The notes below the pieces were generated by a model. It worked only from the letters and a program-made list of their open reading frames with translations. It ran no database searches and had not been told where the DNA came from. A stretch of 64,000 nt of DNA, taken from Conoideocrella luteorostrata. Lineage: Eukaryota > Ascomycota > Sordariomycetes > Hypocreales > Clavicipitaceae. The stretch lies in the NCBI GenBank assembly GCA_032433595.1, contig JASWJB010000009.1, positions 186,001-250,000 on the forward strand, written 5' to 3'. Made by a program: the position numbers and the translations under genes. Below are positions 10,696 to 21,530 of the stretch, in pieces (positions within the stretch are counted from its first letter, which is position 1; each line of letters opens with the position of its first letter).

Positions 10696-12052
10696 ATGTT
10701 GGATCAAATGGCAAATGAAATCAAACTCATCTCGGGAAGCTCTCACCCAGAGCTCAGTGCCAAAGTTGCCAGTCGGTACGTTGCGTCCGCAGCATGAACA
10801 CATGCCCACGAAAATTTGCCTGGATCATGTTAATGCCGGCCCTGCTAGCCCTTCCAATTAACACGCTTGCTCCGATGTCGGCGGTATTAAGTCACTGACA
10901 AGACTCCAGACTAGGCATTGAAGTCGCCAACACCATGAGTCTCAACTACTCAAATCAAGAGACTAGTGTTTCTATTGGTGAATCTGTGCGAGATGAAGAT
11001 GTCTTCATCCTTCAGTCAACGGCCCCTGGAGACGTCAACGACGGGCTTATGGAGCTTCTCATCATGATCCATGCCTGCCGTACAGCTTCTGCCCGTCGTA
11101 TCACTGCTGTTGTCCCAAGCTATCCATATGCACGACAAGACAAGAAGGATAAGTCCCGTGCTCCTATTAGTGCTAAACTGGTTGCAAACATGTTACAAGT
11201 ATCTGGCTGTGTAGGTCCACTTCGCTCTCTCTCGCTGTGTGCTGCCATCTTAGATCCTTGTGAGTGACTAACATGTGACAGAACCATGTCATCACCATGG
11301 ATTTGCACGCTTCGCAAATTCAGGGCTTTTTCAACGTTCCCGTGGATAACCTCTATGCAGAGCCCTCTGTCCTCCGTTGGATCCGAGAGAATCTGGAACC
11401 AGAAAACTGTGTCATCGTCTCGCCTGACGCTGGTGGTGCCAAACGTGCTACTGCTATTGCTGATCGTATGAACGTGGGGTTTGCTCTCATTCACAAGGAG
11501 CGTCCTCGCCCTAACGTCGTTGGCCGCATGGTTCTTGTCGGAGACGTCCAGGACAAGGTTGCCATTCTGGTCGACGACATGGCTGATACTTGCGGAACGG
11601 TATGGCTCTCCCTTGGCGGCGTAGCTTTATCACTTGAGGTTTCAATGTACTAATTCGATGTGTAGCTCGTCAAAGCCGCATCTACAGTCAACGAGCATGG
11701 TGCTAAAGAAGTTTATGCCATTGTCACTCATGGTATCTTAAGTGGCAATGCTATCGAGAACATCAACTCCTCCTGTCTCGCTGGCTTGGTTGTTACCAAC
11801 AGTACGTAGAATCGTACTCACTGAGGCTTGAATTCTTTACTAACCATAAATCCAGCCGTTCCCCTTGGTGACAAAACTGACAGATGTCCCAAACTTAAGG
11901 TGGTTGACGTCTCGGCCACTTTGGCTGAGGTATGTGCATTGTTGCAGAATTCTATCGAGCCGTTCACCTGCTGACAATCCTATTTATAGGCGATCCGACG
12001 TACTCATAACGGCGAATCAGTTTCATACCTTTTTAACAACGCCCCAGTGTAA
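10696..12052 (+). CDS. PRS: Ribose-phosphate pyrophosphokinase (PRPP synthetase), six exons
   Basis: Makes 5-phosphoribosyl 1-pyrophosphate from ribose 5-phosphate and ATP for purine, pyrimidine, histidine, tryptophan and NAD synthesis in the cytosol. Exons 10696-10775, 10910-11210, 11282-11599, 11666-11801, 11856-11929 and 11990-12052 join in frame to 323 residues, the usual length of the compact yeast PRS isoforms. The start [20 protein letters not shown] is the family N-terminus. Seen in order: the ATP/Mg region [15 protein letters not shown] and [14 protein letters not shown], the PRPP synthetase signature [21 protein letters not shown], and the PRPP-binding loop [14 protein letters not shown], which spans the exon 3/4 junction. 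The C-terminus [11 protein letters not shown] is typical. All five introns have GT-AG ends. A TGACTCA site lies 439 bp upstream. No defects were seen. Confidence 0.96.
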
Positions 12053-12244
12053 GCGTTCGCGAGTGGATGATGATATTAACTTTGTTTTTATGGCGGTGGT
12101 ATGTAAATCCATCATTTTCTGTCCATATTATCAGTATATCGGAAACTGACCAGTTGCAGAAAAATTCATGTGCCCCGGCTGGGTTTGAACCAGCTCCCTG
12201 CCCGGAAACACTGGTGCCCTAGAATTTCTTATTATAACTCGCAA

Positions 12245-12278
12245 CCCACAGCGATAGTGTGGGTGTTGGAATCCCACA
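12245..12278. other. Three-arm hairpin: CCCACA / TGTGGG / CCCACA
   Basis: CCCACA at 12245-12250, TGTGGG at 12258-12263 and CCCACA at 12273-12278. The middle arm can pair with either outer arm but not with both at once. It lies 190 bp past the PRS stop, so it may be in the 3' UTR or beyond it. Function unknown. Confidence 0.5.
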
Positions 12279-12287
12279 GCCTCAAGC

Positions 12288-12443
12288 TTGCAGTGTGACC
12301 TCACCACAGTACAGAAAGTAGGAGCAGCCTTGACCTAACCAGCTATATAATTTGGTAGGCACCACTTTAGCCTGCAACGTGACCCCATCACAGTAAACAA
12401 TGGGAGCAGACATGACCAAAATCTGCTATAAATTTGGTGGCAG
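12288..12443 (+). repeat. Diverged tandem duplication, period about 83 bp
   Basis: The segment 12288-12360 and the segment 12371-12443 share the same succession of words: GCAGTGTGACC versus GCAACGTGACC, then CACAGTA, then GGGAGCAG or AGGAGCAG, then TTGACC or ATGACC, then CTATA-AATTTGGT. The copies differ at roughly a quarter of positions, so the duplication is old. No coding potential. Confidence 0.65.
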
Positions 12444-13189
12444 GGCCGGCCTGACTCACGGCGCCACACGACGCAAGTACGTTGCCGTGAATATCGAACT
12501 GCTGGTCAATGTTCTCCTGCAGGGTATAGCCGGCACCTAATACTGATGTATTGAGACGAGTCCTCGAGTGACGAAATTTATTTAAGAGAAATTAGGTAGC
12601 TCCCTTCAATCTACGGAATCTGAGCTGGTTGCAGCCGATATTTGTACGCTGGAGTAAAGCAAAGTAGGATAAGGACTGCTGGAGAGACTAGGGATAGAGC
12701 GATTTTATGGAGCAGGACGCGTGGTTTGTAGACTTTAGCCAGATTTGCGTACATGCTATCACGCGATATGTTACTTCGAGAAGCCTACACGCAAGATTTC
12801 AGCCACGTAAGCCAGCAAAAGGGATGTTTAGTTCAGTGACCAGGGAAAAGATTACACTAGCTAGCTAGAAAGCATACTCTCAGAGATATCATCTCTAAGC
12901 TTCTAGATGTATTGAAACAGCAGCTGTTATTGCGATACCTTATTTCCTTCCTTGCTGGTAGCCTGCGTTGCTTGTGGTTTGTTGCCGCCGCTGTTAGCAA
13001 AGAGCTAGCTTAGGATTTGAAGCCGTACAAGATATCGGGCGTTTATGATAGTTCCGTCCCGACATTCCCTATCCAAGTGTCGTGTTCAGCATTCTTTTTC
13101 CCCCTACGGACGTATCTGAGAGCGAGACAAAACTAGTGGGGCACAGGTTCAACCTACACGTGAACAGGTTACTTACAGTACGAACTGGC

Positions 13190-13212
13190 TACGGAGTACT
13201 CCATACGGAGTA
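13190..13212. repeat. Two direct copies of TACGGAGTA 14 bp apart
   Basis: Exact copies at 13190-13198 and 13204-13212, about 240 bp upstream of the MON2 start. They are members of the dispersed 9-bp family described in the findings. Confidence 0.9.
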
Positions 13213-13453
13213 CATGCAAGCACGTACCTCCAGACCGGAATCAGCCACGTTCCCATGTACTCAAGTCCCGTACGTCGTGCCTGCGTAACTGTGCATCGCG
13301 CGCTGCAACTGAACAGCTCCAACTTTGTATTTTGCATATGAACCTCTCAGCAACAGAACAAGTTTGCTGTTTAATGAGTGCAGCCAGCTGCATGAATGAG
13401 GAACCGGTTTACATGCGCACGCTCAGAGGGTTTCTCGGGCTGCATTGTCCAAC

Positions 13454-16400
13454 ATGACGACGCAGCTGCTGGCCAACGAGCTGGCGAATCTTATCCAGGA
13501 GAGCAAGAGGAAACATAATGATTTGAGACAGGTAAGCATCTACATATAATGTCTTATTCTCTCATGTAACGAGCTGTGCTTAATTTAACACTGATCACAT
13601 GGTGACAGGCCGCTGAAAAATCTCTCGAAGAGCTCAAGCAACTCGGCAACGTGTCCGAGCAGGCGGCTCCAGAATGTAGGAGCTTCACTATTACATCTAT
13701 TCCCATGATTTTTGGTCTTTGCTTTCTAACAAGACACTCACGCAGTGTTATCTCAAAAGCCCAATTTTGTCAATCCTTTCATTATAGCGTGTGGCACCAA
13801 AAATGCAAAATTCACAGCCATCGCTATTGTCTGCCTGCAACGTCTCATTGTCGCTTGCGCGCTGCCCGAAGCGAAGCTCAACCAAGTCCTGGAGGCGTTG
13901 ATGCAGGCTTCGTCAGCTGGTTTGGATGTACAGCTCAAAATCCTCCAGGCTCTGCCATCTCTATTACAGAACTACTCCTCTGTGTTGAGGGGGGACTTGT
14001 TGGTGACAACGCTGAACATCTGTTTCATTTTGCAAAGCAGCAAGAATGCGATTGTGAACAATACCAGTGCCGCTACACTGCAGCAGCTGGTCGTGTCGGT
14101 GTTTGACAAGGTTGTTACCGAAGACAGTATGGTCAACAACATTTGAATTAGCTTCAGCATGGCTGTCACTGACACGATTGGTTTAGGAAACGATTCCGGC
14201 GTCCCAACAGTGGGAGAGGCGCCTTCTGCAAATGGATCCGTTCAACTTCGTGCAGCTGCTCTTGATGCATACAGAGTAGGTACTGCTCCTACTTAAATGC
14301 AAAGGGAGGTCATGTACTAACTACCCAGATTTTCAACGACTTGTGTCTCATGACAGAGAATCAGCGGCCCGAGTTCTTAAGATTTTCAAACCTGCCTCAA
14401 ACTTTTGGTCTGGAGCTTATTGAGTCTGTTATAACAAACCACGCATCTGTTTTTACCTCACATCCCGAGCAGGCTCAAGTACTTCGTGTTAGAGTCATGC
14501 CTTTGATTGTTAGTGCTCTCAAGGCAAAACCACTGTTTGCTACGACGGTGAGATTGGTTCGTATTTTGTATACAATGCTTCGAAGACACCTTGATATTCT
14601 ACCCAGGGAGTGCGGAGACGCTCTCGAGATCCTTACTCACCTGCTGGACCAAGAGGCGGCGCTGTGGAAGAGGGCCCTATGTATGGAGGTCTTCAGGGGC
14701 ATATTTGCTGACTACGCGCTGGTTCGAAAAATATATTCCCTTTACGATGCGCAAAAGAATGAGAAGGGGGCCATCAAGATTTTGGTGGCTACTTTTGTTC
14801 GACTAAGTACGGAGAAACCCGCCGTGATTGGCCTCGGTCATCAATCAACAGTACCGATGACCGTTACCTCAAATGCGTCCGGCATGCCGACAGATCAGGC
14901 TATGCTGGAAGCTGGCATGAGTGGCATTATTGGCGGGTCCATTGGCTCCGAATCTTCCAACACCGGCATCAGCACCCAATGGAGCTCGGTTCGCGTACCA
15001 TGTATCGATCAACTCGACAAGACAGAGCCACCACCAATCCCAGAATCTTATGTGTATAGTCTGATTCTGTCCTGTCTGTCATCATTGTCAGACGGCCTGG
15101 CCAAGTTTATATTACCTCTGACAGTTCCTAGCGAGAGTCGCAACAGACGCAAACTATCTCAACGTGAAGGTGGTCGAGAATCTTCAACTCCGTTAGGGAA
15201 GAGGCAGAGCGGCCGGGAACGCGCAGCATCTTTCAAGAAAAATCCAGTACCTGTCAATCCTCTTCAACTGGAAGATCACCCAATGTACCAGGATGTAAAA
15301 ATTTGTGCCAGCATCGTTGATGAATGCTGGCCCGCAATTCTCGCTACCTTTTCAACGTTCTTATACGCCGCACTAGATTCGGAGTACTACCACGGCCTGG
15401 TTCGATCGTTTCAAAGATTTGCACATGTTTCGGGCTTACTTCAGCTTGTAACACCTAGAGATGCATTCTTGACGACACTAGGTAAATCTGCCGTGCCCCC
15501 AAACCTTCTTACGGCCTGCGTAAACTCGGGACTGCCGCGACCATCTACTCCTAGCACGCCCTCCGAAACGGCAAGCACTCTATTCAACAATGCCCGCGGC
15601 CTCTTGAGTGTGGAGGCTCTTGGTTCGGGCTCCCCGTCCACTGAAAAACAACGACAGGCTCCTTTCGACACCAGTGCGTCTCTAAATACAAGAAATCTCC
15701 TGTGCTTGCGAGCGCTCCTCAATCTCGGGATTGCATTAGGTCCAACCTTGGGTTCGGCATGGGGCATTATCTTTGAGACGCTTCAACAAGCAGACTTTGT
15801 TCTGTTCGCCACAGGCAAGACACCTGGTCGAACTCCGTCCATTGGTCGCGCTGCAGACCAAGCTAGCGATGCTGATACTTTAATGTCTAATTTCAGTAAC
15901 GAGATAAGATCTGTTGAAACTGCTGCCTCAAGACTTATTGAAAGCACTGTTGACTTTCCAAACGTTTCGTTCGTGGAAGTTGTTGAAGCGGTGTGTAGTC
16001 TTTTGGAGAAATCAGCTCCAGAAAAGTCAGAAGCGGGCGACACGACCCCTTCGCCTGCCGAATCGCAAAAGCAACTCGGACATGGCCATCGCCGCGTGCT
16101 AAGTTTTTCTAGTCCGACGTCCACATCATCAAACCAAGAATTTCTGTTTGCGCTTACCAAACTTGGTGAGATTGCTAGTATTAATTTAGAAAGACTGCTC
16201 ATGGATTCTCCAGACGTGTCTGGCTGGAATATTTTGACGCATGAGATCATTCATACTGTTGACTCTCCAATCCTGGGGCCACCCGTGAGAGTGAAGGCGG
16301 CAGAAATCCTGTCGCGGCTGGCTTTAGAAGCGGCTACGGCAACATCGTTAATACCTGAGGACAGCAGAGGAGCAATTCAACTTCGCTTGTTGGCATCGTT

Positions 16401-18931
16401 GCGTGACGCCCTAACGAGCCTAAATAAAAATGCACGAGCCGCGTCGGTTTCTAGCGCGGCAACAGACATTGACGTTCACAGAATTATCCTTGAAGGACTG
16501 CAGAGTATCATAGAGGGATGCGGCGAAAATCTTGTCAGTGGCTGGGACGTTGCCTTTGACATCATTGGCAGTGGATTTGTGTCATCCAGTGCCAGCATCC
16601 AAGAACGCAAAAGGGATGGTGAAGTTGGTTTGCTCTCTACAAGATCCCCGAGGTTAACTCGTTCAGCCTTTGGGTCATTACAACTGATATGCTCGGACTT
16701 TTTATCATCCCTCCCCAATTCATGCTTCTTGATACTTGTGGATACTTTGTACAAATTCTGTTCGCAGGATGATGACCTCAACATTGCCCTTACGGTAAGT
16801 TTGGAAAGAATGAAGCATAACAGATTATCGTGCTACGTGTGCTAACATACTGTAGACCGTGACATTTTTCTGGGTGTTGTCCGACTTTCTATCTGCCAAG
16901 GCAAACACCTTGGAAATTACTGCCGACCTTGTAATGACATCCGACGAATCTGAGCTTAGGAAGAACGCTGCAGATCACACATCAAAGGGGTCTGACGCCG
17001 CGTTGTGGATGCTACTACTTCTAAGACTCGCCACAGTCACCTCTGATGAGAGGTTAGATCTGCGTAACTCAGCAATTCAGACCCTTCTGAGGATATTCGA
17101 TGCGTACGGAGACCGCCTCAGCTCGGAGGCTTGGTCAATATGCATCAAATCTGTCATTTTCAAGCTATTTACATCTTTGGAGGAAGAGTTACGGGCTGCA
17201 TCTGACGGAGATGTTGACGTCCGAGATCGGGTAGATTGGCATGGCACTGCCGCTGTGGTGCTCGATGGTGTCTCTTCGCTTCTCGCCAATCACATCAATG
17301 CGCTCACCTCGCATTCGGCTTTCAATCAGCTATGGCGAGAACTGCTCCAACACTTTGCAACTCTTCTCGACTTCAATGTTTTAGACATCAACACTGCCAC
17401 TTTCAAAGCACTCAGCCACGTCTTGTCACAGAATGGAGACAACCAGAAACCAACATTCAGCAAATCAACAGTAGAGTTTGCGTGGGATCTGTGGGCAAGG
17501 GGCGTCCCGACCTCAAAACCTGTTGGCGATGAAGGCGAAGATAATCAAAATTGCCTTGTGGCATACGTAGCAGCCTTACGGGAGGTCTACAAACTTATTC
17601 AAGCTGATCTTTCCGTTGACACGGTCAAGCGCATGTTGACTCTGCTGCGCCAGACTGTCCAAGAGGCATCGGTTGGTACATATGTTAAAGACATCGAACA
17701 CACTACGAACCTGCAAGGCCAAATACTGGCTGTCGTGGAAATGATCAGAACTGATGTGGAAGGCGTTCCATCGGCTATGATTAAGCAAGTGTCAGAATTT
17801 ATCACATTGGCGTACGTCGAGGAACTTTATACATCCGGCTCAAAGCGCACATACGTAGCCATGTCCAAAGCTAGTATGAAGCTTGTTGAGCGCCTCATTC
17901 TCAATCATGCATCCGACAGGGACATTTACCAAAGCGGATCGTTCTCAGAAGCCCTGTCAGCACTTCATAAGCCGGTTGCTCTGAAATATGGCTTCCCCGT
18001 CACTTCAAAATCAGGACAACCTTGGAGACTAGCAACTTCCTCGGTTCTGTCCGTCTTGGATGCTACCCTTCCTCAAGTTGACGCACTAGATTTATCACGC
18101 CAGACCGGACGGGACATCTGGGTGACTGTGGTCGCCGTGGCTGATGGTATCCTCAGTGCTGAAGCTGGCGATCCCTCTGCAATCGCAGGCAATCATTTCG
18201 AGGAAGACGAGCGTTTTGACATCTCGTCGTTCCACAAGCTCCGGGCATTGATTGTCCCTTCACTTGGCGCGGAAAACGTACCCAACGCAGCACGGAAGGC
18301 TTATGCCGAAAGTCTATTCCGGAACTCCATCATTCACAGCTTCACCAATGCGGAGCGGCATGTCTCTGGTAAAGAGAACGAGCTGGAGCTCTCTTCCTTG
18401 TATGAAACAAGGCCAGGTCGCACCATACCCGTACCACCCACCCGGCGGAAAAACATGGCGTATGTTGCATATGAGGAGCTCTTCTCCCTTGTATCCGTAC
18501 AAGAGGGCGTAGAAAGTACCAAACCAAATTCCACGACGACGAAGAAGACGAAGAAGGAAAAGAACAACAGTCCTAGGGAGGACGCATCCACTCTTCACAA
18601 TCGCATCGCCAGCACCTTAGCACCATTCTTCATTCTTCGATGCGCACTCGCCATTCGCGCTTACGTCGCTGATCAACCGTTAAGAGGACATATGCCTCAG
18701 CCTCTTAGCCAGCGCAAGGAACTTGTCTGGACATTGACGAAGCTGGTGGAACTAGAGAGCCGCGGTGAGGCTATTCCATCTCTGAAGAGGGCTGAGGGCG
18801 AGAACAGGAAGCATTTATTGCGGCTGTATCCGCTGCTGGTGAGGGCATTGGGCGTAGGTGGAGACGATGTAGTATTGAAGTTGTTAGGTGAGGCTTTGGA
18901 AGCGGTTGGGGGAGAGCTAGGAATTGTGTAA
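13454..18931 (+). CDS. MON2: MON2 homologue, Golgi-endosome traffic scaffold, six exons
   Basis: Large HEAT-repeat scaffold related to the BIG/Sec7 Arf exchange factors but lacking a Sec7 domain. In yeast Mon2 acts with Dop1 and Neo1 in endosome-to-Golgi recycling. Exons 13454-13531, 13609-13675, 13746-14126, 14187-14275, 14329-16794 and 16856-18931 join in frame to 1718 residues, close to the family length (about 1640-1720). The start MTTQLLANELANLIQESKRK opens the N-terminal DCB domain, which continues through NPFIIACGTKNAKFTAIAIV and LVTTLNICFILQSSK. The HUS-like region follows (RPEFLRFSNLPQTFGLELIE), with a Ser/Thr-rich linker near residues 470-500 and a C-terminal Mon2 region including FPVTSKSGQPWRLATSSVL. 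The stop that closes exon 3 in the unspliced frame is inside a 60-bp intron, GT at 14127. Identity is based on overall motif order, so it is strong but not exhaustive. Confidence 0.93.
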
Positions 18932-19255
18932 ATAACGCGGGTGCTTCCTTCAGCTAATTCACGCTTTACGCAATGCCAGGACAAGTGCACCGACCAAAAC
19001 ATGATTTGTTTGCGATATCTGGTTCATCGCCGTAGGGCATTCATTGAATGTCAACCCAGCTTTGCAGCATTAAGGCGTATGGGGGTGGTGGGAGGTGGGA
19101 CCACACCCAAACATATAGCTACTAACTAACTGGCTAAACTCCATCCCACTTTCATGGAGGGGCATCCCGCCAAAAATATTTACAACATCCCAAGAAAACT
19201 CCAACACTCTATTCACATCACCACCACCACCACCAACACCCGCCAATTCCTCAAG
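18932..19255. other. Short spacer between MON2 and TRM7
   Basis: 324 bp on the same strand as both genes, holding the MON2 3' UTR and the TRM7 promoter. A CACCAC-rich stretch lies just before the TRM7 ATG (about 19219-19236). Confidence 0.6.
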
Positions 19256-20651
19256 ATGGGAAAATCCTCCAAGGATAAACGCGACGCCTACTACCGCCTA
19301 GCCAAAGAACAAGGATGGCGCGCCCGAAGCGCCTTTAAACTCCTCCAACTTGACGAAGGTAACTTCGCCCCCCCCCCCCAAAAAAGAAATAAAAATAAAA
19401 ACCCCAACTCGTTCCATACCACGACACATATTCTAACTTTTTCCCCCTCTTCCTCCCCTAGAGTTCAATTTATTCGCCAACGTCTCCCGCGTAGTCGACC
19501 TCTGCGCCGCACCCGGCTCCTGGTCCCAAGTGCTCTCGCGGATCCTCATCCAGAACCAGACCTTTGGCCTCAAGAGCTGGCAGAACCAGGAGGCCCATCT
19601 GCGGCGCCGCATGCTCTCCGTGTTTCCCGACGCCCTCACCCCCGCGCAGGTATCCTCCATCCACGACAGCATGGCCTCCCAGCACGAGGCGTCCAGGCCC
19701 CGAGACAATGTCAAGATCGTCGCCATTGACCTGCAGCCCATATCGCCCCTCGAGGGAATCACCACGCTGCGCGCAGATATCACCCACCCTGCTACGGTGC
19801 CGCTGCTGCTGGAGGCCCTCGATCCCGAGTACGATGCTGCTGCAGAGGCGAAGAGCGAGGGGAAAGGGGAGGAGGAAGAACGTCAGGCCCAGTCTTCGCA
19901 CCCTGTGGATCTGGTACTGAGTGACGGAGCGCCCGATGTGACGGGTCTGCACGACCTGGATATCTATGTGCAGAGCCAGCTGCTTTTCGCGGCGCTGAAT
20001 CTGGCACTTTGTGTGCTGAAGCCGGGCGGGAAGTTTGTGGCCAAAATCTTTAGAGGGCGCAACGTAGACGTTCTGTATGCGCAACTGAAGATCTTTTTTG
20101 AAAAGGTCATTGTGGCGAAGCCGAGGAGTTCGAGGGCGAGTAGCATGGAGGCTTTCATCGTTTGCTTGAACTTCAGGCCCCCCGTTGGATTTCGAGCGAG
20201 CCTGGAGAAGCCGCTCGGTGTAGGTCAGAGATTGGACGACATGGTAAAGGAGAGGGAGCTGCAGCTGCCACTGGTAGCCCGGACAATTATGCAGAATACG
20301 GAGACGGGTGCGTGGGATTTTGCTCCGGAACTGGTGTCTGGCATAGGCGGTTCTACTAGCGTCGAGGAGATGGAAGTCTACGACGAAACCGACCATGTCG
20401 ATCTCGATTGCATCAACAACAAGAACAACAATCACAGTGGCAATGAAAACAACAGCAGCAACAGTACGGACAGAAGCACAAGATGGATTGCGCCATTCAT
20501 TTCTTGCGGGGATCTATCGGCTTTTGATTCCGATGCCTCCTATATGCTCCCTGAGGATTACGTCTCTCTGGATCCTGTGCAGCCTCCAATTGCGCCACCA
20601 TACAAGCGTGCTTTAGAACTGCGAGCTGCGCAGTCCAAGGCAGTACGGTAA
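19256..20651 (+). CDS. TRM7: TRM7/FTSJ1-type tRNA 2'-O-methyltransferase, two exons
   Basis: SAM-dependent 2'-O-methyltransferase; the family modifies positions 32 and 34 of the tRNA anticodon loop. Exon 1 is 19256-19358 and exon 2 is 19462-20651, giving 430 residues. The start [20 protein letters not shown] is the family N-terminus. The K-D-K-E catalytic set is visible: Lys28 in [10 protein letters not shown], Asp in [15 protein letters not shown], Lys in [13 protein letters not shown], and Glu in [13 protein letters not shown]. The SAM motif [11 protein letters not shown] is at residues 45-55. The C-terminal [10 protein letters not shown] and [19 protein letters not shown] match yeast Trm7. 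It is about 120 residues longer than the yeast enzyme because of inserts after the SAM motif, before the catalytic Asp ([12 protein letters not shown]) and an Asn/Ser-rich stretch near residues 355-375. The 103-bp intron begins with a C-run and A-rich tract. A 321-codon antisense frame over exon 2 is a shadow. Confidence 0.95.
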
Positions 20652-20826
20652 AGACAAAAATATCATAATGCCGAGTTGGTTTGAAACCAGGGGTTTTCCT
20701 CCAAGTCACTCTAAAAAAAAAGAGGAATGAAGCTAAACAAGGAAGAGAGAGAGAAAAAGAAAAAGAACAAGTGCCAGTCATGCAAACATATCATATCATG
20801 CTCTTACACAAATCTCCCTTCCGCAA

Positions 20827-21530
20827 CTAATGGTCTGCTGGGGTGTCTTTCTGGCCTTTGCCACCCATCTCCAACATTACCAGCCCGGCGGAAGGACCTT
20901 TGTCAAAGTTGACGGCGCCAAGGGTTCGTTGATACATGCGAGCGGCTGCATCGTCATGAGTCATGAGCATGAGCCCGCGAAGGTTGGGCCATTCGTCGAC
21001 AAGGCCTTTGAGAGCACGCATCATCCAAGAGGCGAGGCCACGGCGTTGGAATTCTTCCATGATGAAGACATCGGTGAGATACGCGAATGTGACGTAGTCG
21101 GTGACGATGCGAGCCAGTCCGATCATTCTGAAGTCTGACCCGCACATATTTCGAGGCAATCCACCATTGTCTATTTAAATTTAGAGGGAAGGTTAGAAGA
21201 CGGTTCGACTTGGTTCGTTTCATAATGCTGTGCATTCCGCACAAAGGGGTTTCGTGAGTGATTCTTCGATATCAGTGAACGGCACAACTTACTCCTCATT
21301 TCTTCCTCGGTGTCAGGGACATGAAAGATGGACAATGTAAGACAGTTGTCGAGCATCTTGCGCATTTGCTTCATCTCGAGAGGATCGTTCCACCACATAA
21401 GGTCTGACTGGAAGACTTCATTGACCGCTCTAGGATCGAGATAGGTCTTGTCAGTTGTGAGAAAGAAGTTGTCTCTGCACCAAGAACGAGGCTCGCCCTC
21501 CGGCTGGAGAACAACGCCATGGGAACCCAT
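20827..21530 (-). CDS. GNAT-family N-acetyltransferase, two exons
   Basis: Small GCN5-related acetyltransferase of unknown acceptor. Exon 1 runs 21530-21293 and exon 2 runs 21170-20827, joining in frame to 193 residues. The acetyl-CoA-binding signature is seen as VFIMEEFQRRGLASWMMRAL (R/Q-x-x-G-x-A), preceded by the beta-strand IGLARIVTDYVTFAYLTDV and followed by GLMLMTHDDAAARMYQRTL, the usual GNAT order. The start MGSHGVVLQPEGEPRSW was chosen because an upstream in-frame Met (21602) would add a 24-residue extension without family character. The splice donor GTAAGT at 21292 removes a 122-bp intron. The gene converges on TRM7 with a 175-bp gap. The substrate cannot be told from sequence. Confidence 0.88.

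Larger units (their letters stand above)
12053..13453. other. Intergenic region with diverged tandem repeat and hairpin arms
   Basis: About 1.4 kb between PRS and MON2. No gene is visible. It holds a tRNA T-arm-like hairpin, mutually exclusive hairpin arms and a diverged direct duplication (listed separately), followed by AT-leaning unique sequence and two direct copies of TACGGAGTA at 13190-13212 close to the MON2 start. Confidence 0.6.

Noticed and set aside
19470..20435. 321-codon antisense ORF over TRM7 exon 2
   Set aside because: It is the mirror of a strongly coding exon with biased codon use, has no domain, and the sense strand gives a complete known enzyme.
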